From Pseudomonas marginalis (GTDB lineage: Bacteria > Pseudomonadota > Gammaproteobacteria > Pseudomonadales > Pseudomonadaceae): a DNA stretch of 64,000 bases. The translations under genes were made by a program, and so were the position numbers. The stretch's first letter is position 1, and each line of letters begins with the position of its first letter. Below the pieces are notes generated by a model. It searched no databases, was not told the origin of the DNA, and worked only from the letters and a program-made list of their open reading frames with translations. This document shows, piece after piece, positions 28,221 through 37,596 of the stretch. The stretch covers positions 2,852,001 through 2,916,000 of the forward strand of contig NZ_VTFG01000001.1 of assembly GCF_008692035.1 (NCBI RefSeq), written 5' to 3'.

Positions 28221-28952
28221 TTATTTGGCACCCAGCGCCAGTTTGGCAACTTGTGGTGCCGGCTGGTAGCCCGGAATCACCTGGCCGTCAGCCAAAACGA
28301 TGGCCGGTGTACCGTTGACGCCGATGGACTGGCCCAGGGCAAATTGCTTCGACACCGGGTTGGCGCACTTGGCGGCCTTGATTTCCTTGCCATCGACCAT
28401 CTTGTCCATGGCCGCTTTCTTATCGGCCGAGCACCATACGGCCTGCAACTGCTCGTCGCCCGGCGAACCCAGGCCCTGGCGCGGGAACGCTACGTAGCGG
28501 ACTTCCACACCCAGCTTGTTCAGCGCAGGCACTTCGGCATGCAACTTATGGCAGTACGGGCACGTGGTGTCGGTAAACACGGTGATATGGGTCTTGGTCT
28601 CGCCGATGGCCGGGTAAACCACGGTTTCAGCCACCGGGATGCCGTTGATCAGCTTGGACACGCCCAGGCGCTCGGCTTTCTCGGTCAGGTTGACCGGCTT
28701 GCCGTCCTTGAGCTGGAACAGGTAGCCCTGGACGATGTACTGACCGTCTGCACTGGCGTACAGCACGCGGCTGCCCTTGAGCTTGACTTCATACAGGCCG
28801 GCCATCGGGCTGGCACTGATGCTTTCGATTGGGGTATCGAGCTGCAGGTTGGCCAGGCTCTTGCGGATGGTCTGCTCGGCAGCGTCATCGGCGACGGCAA
28901 AGGTGGAAACCAACGCAATGGCTGCGGCGGCAATAATCTGGGTCAAGCGCAT
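28221..28952 (-). CDS. dsbC: Periplasmic protein-disulfide isomerase DsbC
   Basis: A 243-residue exported protein. A signal peptide (1-21, MRLTQIIAAAAIALVSTFAVA) is followed by the dimerisation domain and a thioredoxin fold with the active site TTCPYCHKLH. The cis-Pro loop is in VNGTPAIVLADG, and a second Cys pair (VWCSAD / AAKCAN) is present as in E. coli DsbC. It repairs wrongly paired disulfides and is kept reduced by DsbD. The start is set by CAGGAG just upstream. Confidence 0.96.
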   Translation of the reverse strand: MRLTQIIAAAAIALVSTFAVADDAAEQTIRKSLANLQLDTPIESISASPMAGLYEVKLKGSRVLYASADGQYIVQGYLFQLKDGKPVNLTEKAERLGVSKLINGIPVAETVVYPAIGETKTHITVFTDTTCPYCHKLHAEVPALNKLGVEVRYVAFPRQGLGSPGDEQLQAVWCSADKKAAMDKMVDGKEIKAAKCANPVSKQFALGQSIGVNGTPAIVLADGQVIPGYQPAPQVAKLALGAK

Positions 28953-29094
28953 GGAAACTCCTGAAGGCAGATGCAGGGACGGGTGCAGGCGCGCCAATAC
29001 GGAAACACGAGTGCGGGCGGTCCCCTTTGCTAACCGGCAAAGCCTACCACAGTTGGGCCGCAGGGCAGCCCGTGGCGGCATAAATTGGCGCTTT

Positions 29095-29991
29095 TCAGCC
29101 TCGCGGGTGGTGCTTGGCATGCATATCCTGCAAGCGCGCACGCGCCACATGGGTGTAGATCTGGGTGGTGGATAAGTCGCTGTGCCCGAGCAGCATTTGC
29201 ACCACGCGCAAATCCGCACCGTGGTTAAGCAAATGGGTGGCGAATGCATGGCGCAAGGTGTGGGGCGACAGGCTCTTGCCGATCCCCGCGACCTTGGCCT
29301 GGTGTTTGATGCGATGCCAGAACGTCTGGCGGGTCATCTGTTCGCCACGCTGGCTGGGAAACAGCACATCGCTGGGCCGCCCGCCCAGCAGCTCGCTGCG
29401 AGCATCGCGCATATAGCGCTCGACCCACACAATCGCCTCCTCCCCCATCGGCACCAGCCGTTCCTTGCTGCCCTTGCCCATTACCCGCAGCACCCCCTGG
29501 CGCAGATTGACTTGCTCCAGGGTCAGGCTGATCAGCTCCGTGACCCGCAGGCCACAGGCATACAACACTTCCAGCATGGCGCGGTCACGCTGGCCGATGG
29601 CTTCGCTGAGGTCGGGCGCAGCGAGCAAGGCATCGACGTCGGCTTCCGACAGGGATTTGGGCAAGGGCCTGCCCAGTTGCGGCATATCGATTTGCAGGGT
29701 CGGATCGAGGGCGATCAGTTTTTCCCTCAGCAAATAACGATAAAACCCACGCACACCGGAGAGAAATCGTGCAGTGGAACGGGGCTTGTAATTCTGTTCC
29801 AGGCGCCAGGCCAGATGATCGAGGATCAGCTCGCGACCGGCATTGATCAGTTCCAGGTTTTTTTCCTGCAGCCAGCCGTTGAACAGCGCCAGGTCGCTGC
29901 GGTAGGCCTGGCGGGTGTTATCTGACAGGCCTTTCTCCAGCCATAGGGCATCGAGGAAACGGTCGATCAGGGGGTGGTCGATGGCAGGCAT
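29095..29991 (-). CDS. xerD: Tyrosine recombinase XerD
   Basis: A 298-residue recombinase. The N-terminal SAM-like domain (1-95, IDRFLDALWLEKGLSDNTRQAYRSDL) binds the dif core. The catalytic residues are visible: Arg in CGLRVTELISL, Lys in MGKGSKERLVP, His-x-x-Arg in LSPHTLRHAFATHLL, His in LGHSDLSTTQ and the nucleophile Tyr in IYTHVARA. With XerC it resolves chromosome dimers at dif under FtsK control. It lies upstream of dsbC on the same strand, an arrangement shared with other pseudomonads. Confidence 0.97.
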   Translation of the reverse strand: MPAIDHPLIDRFLDALWLEKGLSDNTRQAYRSDLALFNGWLQEKNLELINAGRELILDHLAWRLEQNYKPRSTARFLSGVRGFYRYLLREKLIALDPTLQIDMPQLGRPLPKSLSEADVDALLAAPDLSEAIGQRDRAMLEVLYACGLRVTELISLTLEQVNLRQGVLRVMGKGSKERLVPMGEEAIVWVERYMRDARSELLGGRPSDVLFPSQRGEQMTRQTFWHRIKHQAKVAGIGKSLSPHTLRHAFATHLLNHGADLRVVQMLLGHSDLSTTQIYTHVARARLQDMHAKHHPRG

Positions 29992-30056
29992 AGGGACTCG
30001 AACAGAAAAGTGGCGGAATCAGGTAGATCCTATCCCGGACCTCAAATCGCGGGCAC

Positions 30057-30084
30057 AAAAAAGCAGCCCGTAGGCTGCTTTTTT
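30057..30084 (-). terminator. Terminator of the rpsP-rimM-trmD-rplS operon
   Basis: AAAAAAGCAGCC-CGTA-GGCTGCTTTTTT, a perfect stem with T-run 20 bases after rplS. Confidence 0.9.
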
Positions 30085-30103
30085 CTGCATCGGGAAGCTG
30101 GAC

Positions 30104-30454
30104 TTAAGCCAGTTTTTCCTTGATGCGAGCTGCTTTACCGGACAGGTCACGCAGGTAGTACAGCTTGGCTTTACGTACGTCACCGCGACGCTTGACGGCC
30201 ATGCTGTCGATTTGCGGGCTGTAGGTCTGGAAAGTACGCTCTACGCCAACACCGTTGGAGATTTTACGAACAGTGAAAGCACTGTTCACACCACGGTTAC
30301 GCTTGGCGATTACCACGCCTTCGAACGCTTGCAGACGCGAACGGTCGCCTTCCTTCACTTTCACCTGAACGACAATGGTGTCGCCCGGGGCAAAGGTAGG
30401 GATCTCTTTGGTCATCTGCTCTGCTTCGAGTGCAAGGATGATTTTGTTAGTCAT
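30104..30454 (-). CDS. rplS: 50S ribosomal protein L19
   Basis: A 116-residue L19, located at the 30S-50S interface. Family signatures are [27 protein letters not shown] and [22 protein letters not shown]. The start is set by TAGGAG. Last gene of the rpsP operon, followed by a strong terminator. Confidence 0.99.
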
Positions 30455-30499
30455 GCTGTGCTCCTAAGGTAAGTCAATGGACCTACCATCGATACGTTG

Positions 30500-31252
30500 T
30501 TAACTATCGTCCCGCGCGAGGATGTATTCCTCGAGCAGCTTCTTCTCTTCTCCAGAAAGCGAGCGGCTTTCCAGAAGATCGGCGCGTCGTTCATAGGTCC
30601 GACCAAGGGACTGCTGTAAACGCCAACGCCGGATGTGTGCGTGATTGCCACTTAGCAATACGTCGGGAACACGCTGATCCGCATACACCTCCGGTCGGGT
30701 GTAGTGCGGGCAATCCAGCAAACCGTCCGTGAAGGAATCTTCCTCCGCGGAGTCCGCATGCCCTAAAGCTCCAGGCAGCAGTCGTGTAACCGCATCTATC
30801 AGGACCATCGCCGGCAGCTCGCCGCCAGACAGGACATAGTCCCCAATCGACCACTCTTCATCGACATGAGCTTCAATAAACCGCTCGTCAATGCCTTCAT
30901 AGCGACCGGCAATCAGGATCAGTGCTTCCTCATTCGCCAGTTCGCGGACCCCAGCCTGCTTCAGCTGACGGCCTTGAGGGGACAGGTAAATTACCTTCGC
31001 CTTCTCCCCGGCGGCTGCCTTGGCCTGAACCAACGCATCTTCCAGGGGCTTGATCTTCATCACCATGCCCGGGCCACCGCCAAATGGGCGATCGTCCACA
31101 GTGTGATGTCGATCCGTCGTGTAGTCTCGCGGGTTCCAACAGGTGAGCTGCAACAGCCCCTGCTTCACCGCCCGACTGGTGATGCCGTACTCGCTGATGG
31201 CGGAGAACATCTCGGGAAACAAACTGATCACTTCAATGCGCAAATTAGCCAC
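30500..31252 (-). CDS. trmD: tRNA (guanine-37-N1)-methyltransferase
   Basis: A 250-residue SPOUT methyltransferase that modifies G37 of tRNAs reading CNN codons and so prevents +1 frameshifting. The trefoil-knot SAM site shows [14 protein letters not shown] and [17 protein letters not shown]. The start is GTG ([16 protein letters not shown]), 2 nt after the rimM stop; an upstream ATG (31273) would overlap rimM and lacks family similarity. Part of the rpsP operon. Confidence 0.98.
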   Translation of the reverse strand: MANLRIEVISLFPEMFSAISEYGITSRAVKQGLLQLTCWNPRDYTTDRHHTVDDRPFGGGPGMVMKIKPLEDALVQAKAAAGEKAKVIYLSPQGRQLKQAGVRELANEEALILIAGRYEGIDERFIEAHVDEEWSIGDYVLSGGELPAMVLIDAVTRLLPGALGHADSAEEDSFTDGLLDCPHYTRPEVYADQRVPDVLLSGNHAHIRRWRLQQSLGRTYERRADLLESRSLSGEEKKLLEEYILARDDS

Positions 31253-31254
31253 GC

Positions 31255-31791
31255 TTAGAAGTCCGCGTCCCATTCCACCTTCATCTCGCCCGCCGCCAGG
31301 TCAACAGCCAACACGCATTGCTCGGTATAGGGCAACAGGCGTTCGCGATCATCCAGGCTGCCAGCGCAAGGCTTGACCACCATTACATCATTGGCGCCGG
31401 TTTCCAGAAGATGATCGATTTTCCCGAACAATTGCCCGAGTTGATCAATAACCTTCAGACCTTCCAGCTGGTACCAGTAGTACTCGCCGTCGGTCAATTC
31501 AGGGAACAGGTTGCGCGGCACGCAGATCTCATAACCGGCCAGAAGACGAGCTTCTTCACGATCATCAAGACCCTTGAGCTTCGCGACCAGGAACTTATCG
31601 CTCCCGCGTCCACTGACCAGCTCGACCTGTTTCACACTACCTTCGCGCTTGAGCGTCCAGGTCTTGTACTGCAACAGGTTTTCAGTCGGATCAGTAAAGG
31701 AATACACCTTCACTTCGCCGCGAACGCCATGAACAGAATAAATCTTGCCGATAACGATCAAATCATCAGCAACAGTTGGCGTCGCGTTCAT
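31255..31791 (-). CDS. rimM: 16S rRNA processing protein RimM
   Basis: A 178-residue protein with an N-terminal RimM domain (about 10-95, [27 protein letters not shown]) and a C-terminal PRC barrel (about 100-175, [14 protein letters not shown]). It binds S19 and the 16S 3' head during 30S maturation. Separated by 5 nt from rpsP and 2 nt from trmD, so all are tightly coupled. Confidence 0.98.
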   Translation of the reverse strand: MNATPTVADDLIVIGKIYSVHGVRGEVKVYSFTDPTENLLQYKTWTLKREGSVKQVELVSGRGSDKFLVAKLKGLDDREEARLLAGYEICVPRNLFPELTDGEYYWYQLEGLKVIDQLGQLFGKIDHLLETGANDVMVVKPCAGSLDDRERLLPYTEQCVLAVDLAAGEMKVEWDADF

Positions 31792-31796
31792 ATTGC

Positions 31797-32048
31797 TCAG
31801 GCTGCGGCCTTAGCCGAGTCCTTCAACAACTTGGCAACACGCTCAGACGGTTGTGCACCAACGCTCAGCCAGTAGGCTACGCGCTCTTGGTTCACGGACA
31901 GGCGGACTTCTTGACCACGAGCGATCGGGTTGAAGAAACCTACTTGTTCCTTGTGAGAGCCGTCACGTGGGTTGCGGCTGTCAGTTACGGTCAAGTGGTA
32001 AAACGGGCGCTTTTTGGAGCCGCCAAGGGCAAGACGGATTGTTAGCAT
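31797..32048 (-). CDS. rpsP: 30S ribosomal protein S16
   Basis: An 83-residue S16. It begins [30 protein letters not shown], the standard N-terminus, and ends with an Ala/Lys-rich tail. First gene of the operon; a sigma-70 promoter lies about 70 nt upstream. Confidence 0.99.
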   Translation of the reverse strand: MLTIRLALGGSKKRPFYHLTVTDSRNPRDGSHKEQVGFFNPIARGQEVRLSVNQERVAYWLSVGAQPSERVAKLLKDSAKAAA

Positions 32049-32120
32049 GTGAACATCGTTCCTGTAGTCGGTGCTGCAAATCTAAATGCACAGCGGGCAT
32101 AGGTGCCCGAAAGGCCGCAT

Positions 32121-32148
32121 ATTCTAAGGAATATCCGGACTTTTGCAA
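32121..32148 (-). promoter_or_regulatory. Promoter of the rpsP operon
   Basis: Minus strand: TTGCAA (-35), 16-bp spacer, TAGAAT (-10), about 75 nt before rpsP. The downstream leader is G/C-rich. Confidence 0.65.
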
Positions 32149-32298
32149 ATGTCTTTTTCTGGCGCCTATCAGCGTGCCATTCAGATCTGCTAGAGAGCCG
32201 TCGGTTAAAACGGCAGGTCAGCCCCCGCCAACGGCGGGTTTGCTGGAGATCCCACATCCCTGTGGGTCGGAGCAGGAGTGAACTCCCGCTCGAATACT

Positions 32299-33675
32299 TT
32301 ACATTTTCGGCATGCCGCCGCCGGGCAACATACCGCCCATGCCGCGCATCATCTTGGCCATTCCGCCCTTGGCGGAGAATTTCTTCATCATCTTCTGCAT
32401 CTGCTTGTGCTGCTTGATCAAGCGCCCGATGTCCTGCACCTGGGTGCCGGAACCCATGGCGATCCGACGCTTGCGCGAACCGCTGATCAGCTCAGGGTCG
32501 CGGCGCTCGGCCGGGGTCATGGAGTTGATGATGGCTTCCATCTGCTTGAACTGCTTCTCTGCCGCGCCCTGGGCATTGCCCATTTGCGCCAGGTTCACGC
32601 CGCCGATGTTCGGCAGCTTGTCCATCAGGCCGCCGAGGCCGCCCATGTTCTTCATTTGTTGCAGCTGGTCGCGGAAGTCTTCGAGGTCGAAGCCTTTGCC
32701 CTTCTTCAACTTTTTCGCAAGCTTATCGGCTTTGTCCTTGTCGAGCGTCGCTTCGGCCTGCTCGATCAGGCTGAGCACGTCACCCATGCCGAGGATACGC
32801 GAGGCGATACGCTCAGGGTGGAACGGCTCGAGCGCTTCGCTCTTCTCGCCCATACCGATGAACTTGATCGGCTTGCCGGTGATGGCACGCACCGACAGCG
32901 CGGCACCGCCACGGGCGTCGCCGTCGACCTTGGTGAGGATCACGCCGGTCAGCGGCAGCGCGTCGCCGAAGGCCTTGGCGGTGTTGGCCGCATCCTGGCC
33001 GGTCATGGCATCGACCACGAACAGCGTCTCGACCGGGTTGATCGCGGCATGCAGCGCCTTGATCTCGCCCATCATCTCTTCATCGATGTGCAGGCGACCG
33101 GCGGTATCGACGATGACCACGTCGATGAACTTGAGCCTTGCTTCTTTAATAGCAGCGTTGGCGATGTCGACCGGCTTCTGGCTCAGGTCGGACGGGAAGA
33201 AGGTCACGCCCACTTCGCCCGCGAGCATTTCCAGCTGCTTGATGGCCGCCGGACGGTACACGTCGGCCGACACCACCATCACGGACTTCTTCTTGCGCTC
33301 TTTAAGGAAGCGCGCCAGCTTGCCGGCGGTGGTGGTCTTGCCCGCACCTTGCAGACCGGCCATCAGCACGACGGCCGGTGGCACGGCACTGAGGTTCAAA
33401 TCTTCGTTGGCCGCGCCCATCAGGCTTTCGAGTTCGGCCTGGACGATCTTCACAAAGGCCTGGCCCGGGGTCAGGCTGCGGGACACTTCAGTGCCGACCG
33501 CGCGCTCCTTGACCGAGTTGACGAAGTCCTTGACCACAGGCAAGGCGACGTCGGCTTCCAGCAACGCCATGCGCACTTCGCGCAGGGTGTCTTTAATATT
33601 GTCCTCGGTCAGCTTGGCCTTGCCGGTTACATGGCGCAGCGTCTGCGAGAGACGGTCAGTCAGGTTTTCAAACAT
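32299..33675 (-). CDS. ffh: Signal recognition particle protein Ffh
   Basis: A 458-residue SRP54 GTPase. The N domain is 1-85. The G domain has G1 GLQGAGKTTTAGKLA, DTAGRLHID (G3), TKVDGDARGG (G4) and GMGEK (G5). The methionine-rich M domain (about 300-458, MAKMMRGMGGMLPGGGMPKM at the end) binds 4.5S RNA and signal sequences. It targets inner-membrane proteins to FtsY/SecYEG. It lies upstream of the rpsP operon, which has its own promoter, and divergently from the ccsA-like gene. Confidence 0.99.
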   Translation of the reverse strand: MFENLTDRLSQTLRHVTGKAKLTEDNIKDTLREVRMALLEADVALPVVKDFVNSVKERAVGTEVSRSLTPGQAFVKIVQAELESLMGAANEDLNLSAVPPAVVLMAGLQGAGKTTTAGKLARFLKERKKKSVMVVSADVYRPAAIKQLEMLAGEVGVTFFPSDLSQKPVDIANAAIKEARLKFIDVVIVDTAGRLHIDEEMMGEIKALHAAINPVETLFVVDAMTGQDAANTAKAFGDALPLTGVILTKVDGDARGGAALSVRAITGKPIKFIGMGEKSEALEPFHPERIASRILGMGDVLSLIEQAEATLDKDKADKLAKKLKKGKGFDLEDFRDQLQQMKNMGGLGGLMDKLPNIGGVNLAQMGNAQGAAEKQFKQMEAIINSMTPAERRDPELISGSRKRRIAMGSGTQVQDIGRLIKQHKQMQKMMKKFSAKGGMAKMMRGMGGMLPGGGMPKM

Positions 33676-33909
33676 GCGCGATCCTTTCAGGCCCTATTCA
33701 TCGAAATGCATTGGTAGACCGAGGTAATGGCGGCCCAGGCTGTGGTAAATCGCTATTAAACACAGCGTTCGGCGAGCCTGCGGCGTGGGCTGGTCGCGGA
33801 TTATAGCGAAGACTGCGCCCATGCACACCCGCTGTCTGGCCCTGGAGTCTTTCGTGGAGCGCAGGTGTGTGCCAAACTCAGCGCCTTTCGGGCTTGTCTA
33901 TCAGGATTT
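33676..33909. other. Divergent promoter region of ffh and the ccsA-like gene
   Basis: About 230 bases with no coding sequence. Promoters of both genes must lie here, but no clear -35/-10 pair stands out. Confidence 0.5.
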
Positions 33910-34722
33910 ATGCTCCCCTTGTCACCCAGTTTGCTACCCAGCCTCGCCGCCGCCATCTTGTATGCCGCTGCGACCCTCTATCAGGGCTCTCGTCTGGCCC
34001 AAGGCGCCAAGGCGGACAAACGCCTGCTGGTCGGCCTTGGCGTCCTCGCCCTGCTGGCCCATGCCGCGAGCCTGTTCACCCACCTGATGACGCCGGTTGG
34101 CCTGGGCCTGGACTTCTTCAGCGCCGCCAGCCTGATCGCCGCGGCGGTGATTGCGCTGACGCTGATGGCCTGTTATCGGATTCCTGTCGAGAACCTGCTG
34201 GTCCTGCTCTTCCCATTGGGCGTACTGACGGTGCTGCTCGCGCAGTTCGCCCCCACCGGCACGGTGCAGGTGATCGATGAAGAGCCAGGCATCCTCGCTC
34301 ATATCCTGCTGTCGATCCTGGCCTACGGCATGTTCACCATCGCGGTGTTCCAGGCCTTGCTCCTGCTGTTGCAGGACCACCAGCTCAAGCACAAGCACCC
34401 TTCCGGACTGATCAAGAACTTCCCGCCGCTGCAAACCATGGAAAGCCTGCTGTTCGGTTTCCTGTGGGCCGGCTGGACGCTGCTGTCGCTGTCGCTGATT
34501 TCCGGTTGGCTGTTCGTCGAAAACCTGTTTGCCCAGCACCTGGTGCACAAGACCCTGCTGGCGTGCCTGGCCTGGGTGGTGTTCAGCGTATTGCTGTGGG
34601 GCCGCAACCGCCTTGGCTGGCGCGGGCACAAGGCGATTCGCTGGACCCTGGCCGGTTTCTGCCTGCTGATGCTGGCCTATTTCGGCAGCAAGCTGGTTCG
34701 CGAATACATCCTGCATATCTGA
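33910..34722 (+). CDS. CcsA/YpjD-like cytochrome c assembly membrane protein
   Basis: A 270-residue protein with about eight transmembrane helices, of the CcmC/CcsA (cytochrome c assembly) superfamily; His residues such as those in LLAHAAS and GILAHILLSILAYGMF could bind haem. It resembles E. coli YpjD, which always lies beside ffh and has no proven role in haem handling. The start MLPLSPSLLPSLAA is preceded by CAGGA. Followed 12 nt later by the CorC-like gene, so a likely operon. Confidence 0.83.
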   Translation: MLPLSPSLLPSLAAAILYAAATLYQGSRLAQGAKADKRLLVGLGVLALLAHAASLFTHLMTPVGLGLDFFSAASLIAAAVIALTLMACYRIPVENLLVLLFPLGVLTVLLAQFAPTGTVQVIDEEPGILAHILLSILAYGMFTIAVFQALLLLLQDHQLKHKHPSGLIKNFPPLQTMESLLFGFLWAGWTLLSLSLISGWLFVENLFAQHLVHKTLLACLAWVVFSVLLWGRNRLGWRGHKAIRWTLAGFCLLMLAYFGSKLVREYILHI

Positions 34723-34734
34723 CGGGCAGCCAAA

Positions 34735-35973
34735 ATGGACAACTTGCCCCTGGGGCCGATGCTCGCGGTAATCGCCTTGCTGGTGTTATGGGCGGCGCTG
34801 TTTACCGCCATCGAAGCCGCACAACAACACCTGCTGGCCTTGCGCCCCGGTACGCGCCAGGGCGACAAGGCTGCCGCCCGCCTGAGTTTCCCGCGCCACA
34901 GCCTGATCCTGTGCAACAGCCTGTGCCGTGCGGCCGTGGTCATCCTCTGCACCCTGCTGGCGATTTATGCCTGGGCACAGAACGGCCCGTGGCTCGGCTG
35001 GCTGATCTCCTGCGCCGTCCTGCTGATCCTGGCCGACTACCTGCCCCGCGCCCTGGCAACCCGGCATCCGCAAGCGGTGCTGGGCTTCGGCAACACGCTG
35101 CTGGGCGTGCCATTGAAAATCCTCTATCCCGCCGCCTGGCTGCTCAATGGCATCAGCCTGTTGCTGCTGCGCCCGTTTGCCCGCAAGCCCGGCGTGGTGA
35201 AAAACAGCGACGAGCCACAGCCCGACCACGACGATGAACCGCAACCCGAGGCCGACGACAGTCGTACCCCTGGCATGCCGGGCATCCACGCCCTGGACAA
35301 CATCACCGTCAATGACATCCTGGTGCCCCGCAGCGAAGTGGACGGTATCAACCTGGATGACTCGATCGAAGAAATCATCGAGCAACTGCGCACCTCCCCG
35401 CGCACTCGCCTGCCGGTGTTCCACAGTGACATCAACCAGGTCGAGGCCGTACTGAACACCCGGCTGATCCAGCATCTGCTGCCGGACGCCAGCCTGACCA
35501 AGGAAGCCTTGCTCGAGGCCTCCTACGAACCCTACTTCGTCCCGGAAAGCACGCCCCTGCAACTGCAATTGCTGAACTTCCACAAGCAGCAGCGGCGCCT
35601 GGGCATGGTGGTGGATGAATACGGCGAAGTCCTGGGTATCGTCACCCTGGAAGATATTCTCGAAGAAATCGTCGGCGAATTCGAAAACGAGCAAAGTGCG
35701 GACAACCCGCATATCGAAGCGCAGCCCGATGGCCGCTATATCATCGACGGCGCCGCGTCGATCCGCGAATTGAACAAGAGCCTGGGCTGGCACCTGCCCA
35801 GCGACGGCCCCAAGACCCTCAACGGCCTGGTCACCGAGGCCCTGGAAACCATTCCGGATTGCGCGGTGTGCCTGAAGATCGGCCGCTACCGCCTGGAAAT
35901 CCTCGAGACCGAGGATAACCGCGTCAGCAAGGTGCTGATCTGGCATACCAGCCACATGCCTGTGGCCGCATGA
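34735..35973 (+). CDS. CNNM/CorC-type transporter (DUF21, paired CBS, CorC_HlyC domains)
   Basis: A 412-residue membrane protein. The N-terminal DUF21 domain (about 1-150) has three to four helices. A CBS pair (about 180-310) carries DILVPRSEVDGINLD and MVVDEYGEVLGIVTLEDILEEIVGEFE. A C-terminal CorC_HlyC domain (about 325-405) reads GRYIIDGAASIRELNKSLGW. This family includes Mg2+/Co2+ efflux regulators and proteins long misnamed 'haemolysin'. Its place after the YpjD-like gene matches E. coli (ypjD-yfjD). Confidence 0.88.
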   Translation: MDNLPLGPMLAVIALLVLWAALFTAIEAAQQHLLALRPGTRQGDKAAARLSFPRHSLILCNSLCRAAVVILCTLLAIYAWAQNGPWLGWLISCAVLLILADYLPRALATRHPQAVLGFGNTLLGVPLKILYPAAWLLNGISLLLLRPFARKPGVVKNSDEPQPDHDDEPQPEADDSRTPGMPGIHALDNITVNDILVPRSEVDGINLDDSIEEIIEQLRTSPRTRLPVFHSDINQVEAVLNTRLIQHLLPDASLTKEALLEASYEPYFVPESTPLQLQLLNFHKQQRRLGMVVDEYGEVLGIVTLEDILEEIVGEFENEQSADNPHIEAQPDGRYIIDGAASIRELNKSLGWHLPSDGPKTLNGLVTEALETIPDCAVCLKIGRYRLEILETEDNRVSKVLIWHTSHMPVAA

Positions 35974-36000
35974 CTTCCTGATAAACCGCAATCCAGTCAC

Positions 36001-36030
36001 TTGTTGTAATTCCAAACCCCTTCCTATAAT
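36001..36030 (+). promoter_or_regulatory. Candidate promoter of the MHS-family transporter gene
   Basis: TTGTTG (-35) and TATAAT (-10) with an 18-bp spacer; a TTGTAA alternative has 15. It lies about 190 nt before the start codon, leaving a long leader. Confidence 0.5.
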
Positions 36031-36219
36031 CCCTGCGGCTTACCCAAGCCCCCGCCCGACCGCGTGCTACCCGCACTCAGCGTGTCCAGGCACCGCTTTA
36101 CCATGTCCGACCGGTGTTCGCTCCCATCCCGAGCCGCCCCGCGCACAACCCTGATCCAAGGGTGTTCGACCCAATAATAATCCGCGTCCAAACGCGCAAT
36201 GACCGTCAGGGATACCGCC

Positions 36220-37533
36220 ATGAGCACCACCTATAACGAGGCCGCGACCGCCGCCCCGACCAACTCGACCGCACGTGTCGCCACCGCGAGCATCGTCGGC
36301 ACCGCCATCGAGTTCTACGACTTCTATATCTATGCCACGGCTGCCGCGCTGGTGATCGGGCCGGTGTTCTTTCCGCAGACTTCCGGTACCGCGCAGATGC
36401 TGGCGTCGTTCCTGACCTTCGGTATCGCCTTTATCGCCCGCCCTCTGGGCTCGGCGCTGTTCGGCCACTTCGGCGACCGCATCGGCCGCAAGTCGACCCT
36501 GGTGGCCTCGCTGCTGCTGATGGGCGTGTGCACCACGCTGATCGGCCTGCTGCCCGGTTATGACAGCATCGGTGCCTGGGCACCTATCCTGTTGTGTGTG
36601 CTGCGCTTCGGCCAAGGCCTGGGGCTAGGCGGGGAATGGGGCGGTGCAGCGTTGCTGGCCACCGAGAACGCACCGAAAGGCAAGCGCGCCTGGTTCGGCA
36701 TGTTCCCGCAACTGGGCCCATCGATCGGGTTCCTGGCGGCCAACGGCTTGTTCCTGATCCTGGCGATGAGCCTGAATGACGAGCAGTTCCGCAGTTGGGG
36801 TTGGCGCATCCCGTTCATCCTCAGCGCAGCCTTGGTGATGGTCGGCCTGTATGCGCGCCTGAAGCTGCATGAAACCCCGGTGTTCGCCAATGCCGTGGCG
36901 AAGGAAGCCCCGGTGAAAGTGCCGCTGGTGGAGCTGTTCAGCCAGCATTGGTTGCCGGTCCTGCTGGGCGCCGCGTCGATGGTGGTGTGCTACGCGCTGT
37001 TCTACATCACCACGGCCTTTTCCCTGAGCTACGGCGTTTCGACCCTGGGCTACAGCCGCGAGACGTTCCTGGGGTTGCTGTGCTTTGCAGTGCTGTTCAT
37101 GGGCCTGGCCACACCGTTGGCGGCCTTGGCCAGTGATCGCTACGGGCGCAAACCGGTGCTGATCGTCGGCGCGGTCCTGGCGATTCTGTCGGGCTTCACC
37201 ATGGAGCCATTGCTGACCCACGGTTCGACCTGGGCCGTAGCGCTGTTTTTGGCCCTGGAGCTGTTCCTGATGGGGGTGACCTTCGCGCCGATGGGTGCGC
37301 TGTTGCCGGAATTGTTCCCGACCCGCGTGCGTTATACCGGGGCTTCGGCGGCGTATAACCTGGGTGGGATCGTGGGTGCTTCGGCCGCACCGTTCTTCGC
37401 AACCAAGCTGGTGGCGATGGGTGGGCTGAGTTATGTCGGTGGGTATGTGTCGGCGGCGGCGTTGCTCAGCTTGATTGCGGTGCTGTGCCTGAAAGAGACG
37501 CGGGATAATGATTTGAACAGGGTTGCCGGATAA
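36220..37533 (+). CDS. MFS transporter of the metabolite:H+ symporter (MHS) family
   Basis: A 437-residue 12-helix symporter. It has the MHS-typical GTAIEFYDFYIYATAAALVIGPVFFP, the loop 2-3 motif GHFGDRIGRKSTLV and GQGLGLGGEWGGAALLATENAP. Relatives (ShiA, KgtP, ProP) carry shikimate, alpha-ketoglutarate, proline/betaine or dicarboxylates; the substrate is unknown. The ATG at 36220 is chosen because CAGGGAT lies 8 nt upstream; an ATG 21 nt earlier is possible. Confidence 0.88.
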   Translation: MSTTYNEAATAAPTNSTARVATASIVGTAIEFYDFYIYATAAALVIGPVFFPQTSGTAQMLASFLTFGIAFIARPLGSALFGHFGDRIGRKSTLVASLLLMGVCTTLIGLLPGYDSIGAWAPILLCVLRFGQGLGLGGEWGGAALLATENAPKGKRAWFGMFPQLGPSIGFLAANGLFLILAMSLNDEQFRSWGWRIPFILSAALVMVGLYARLKLHETPVFANAVAKEAPVKVPLVELFSQHWLPVLLGAASMVVCYALFYITTAFSLSYGVSTLGYSRETFLGLLCFAVLFMGLATPLAALASDRYGRKPVLIVGAVLAILSGFTMEPLLTHGSTWAVALFLALELFLMGVTFAPMGALLPELFPTRVRYTGASAAYNLGGIVGASAAPFFATKLVAMGGLSYVGGYVSAAALLSLIAVLCLKETRDNDLNRVAG

Positions 37534-37539
37534 ACAGCT

Positions 37540-37592
37540 ATCGGGGCAGGCCCCCTCCCACATTCGAGTGTGGGAGGGGGCTTGCTCCCGAT
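37540..37592. repeat. REPIN between the MHS transporter gene and purT
   Basis: ATCGGGGCAGGCCCCCTCCCACA is inverted after a 6-nt loop as TGTGGGAGGGGGCTTGCTCCCGAT. A compact paired REP between convergent genes, probably a shared terminator. Confidence 0.78.
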
Positions 37593-37596
37593 GCTT

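Noticed and set aside
32199..32298. Hairpins after ffh
   Set aside because: Stems CCCGCC/GGCGGG and GAGCGGGAG/CTCCTGCTC lack T-runs; the function as terminator is not supported enough to list.
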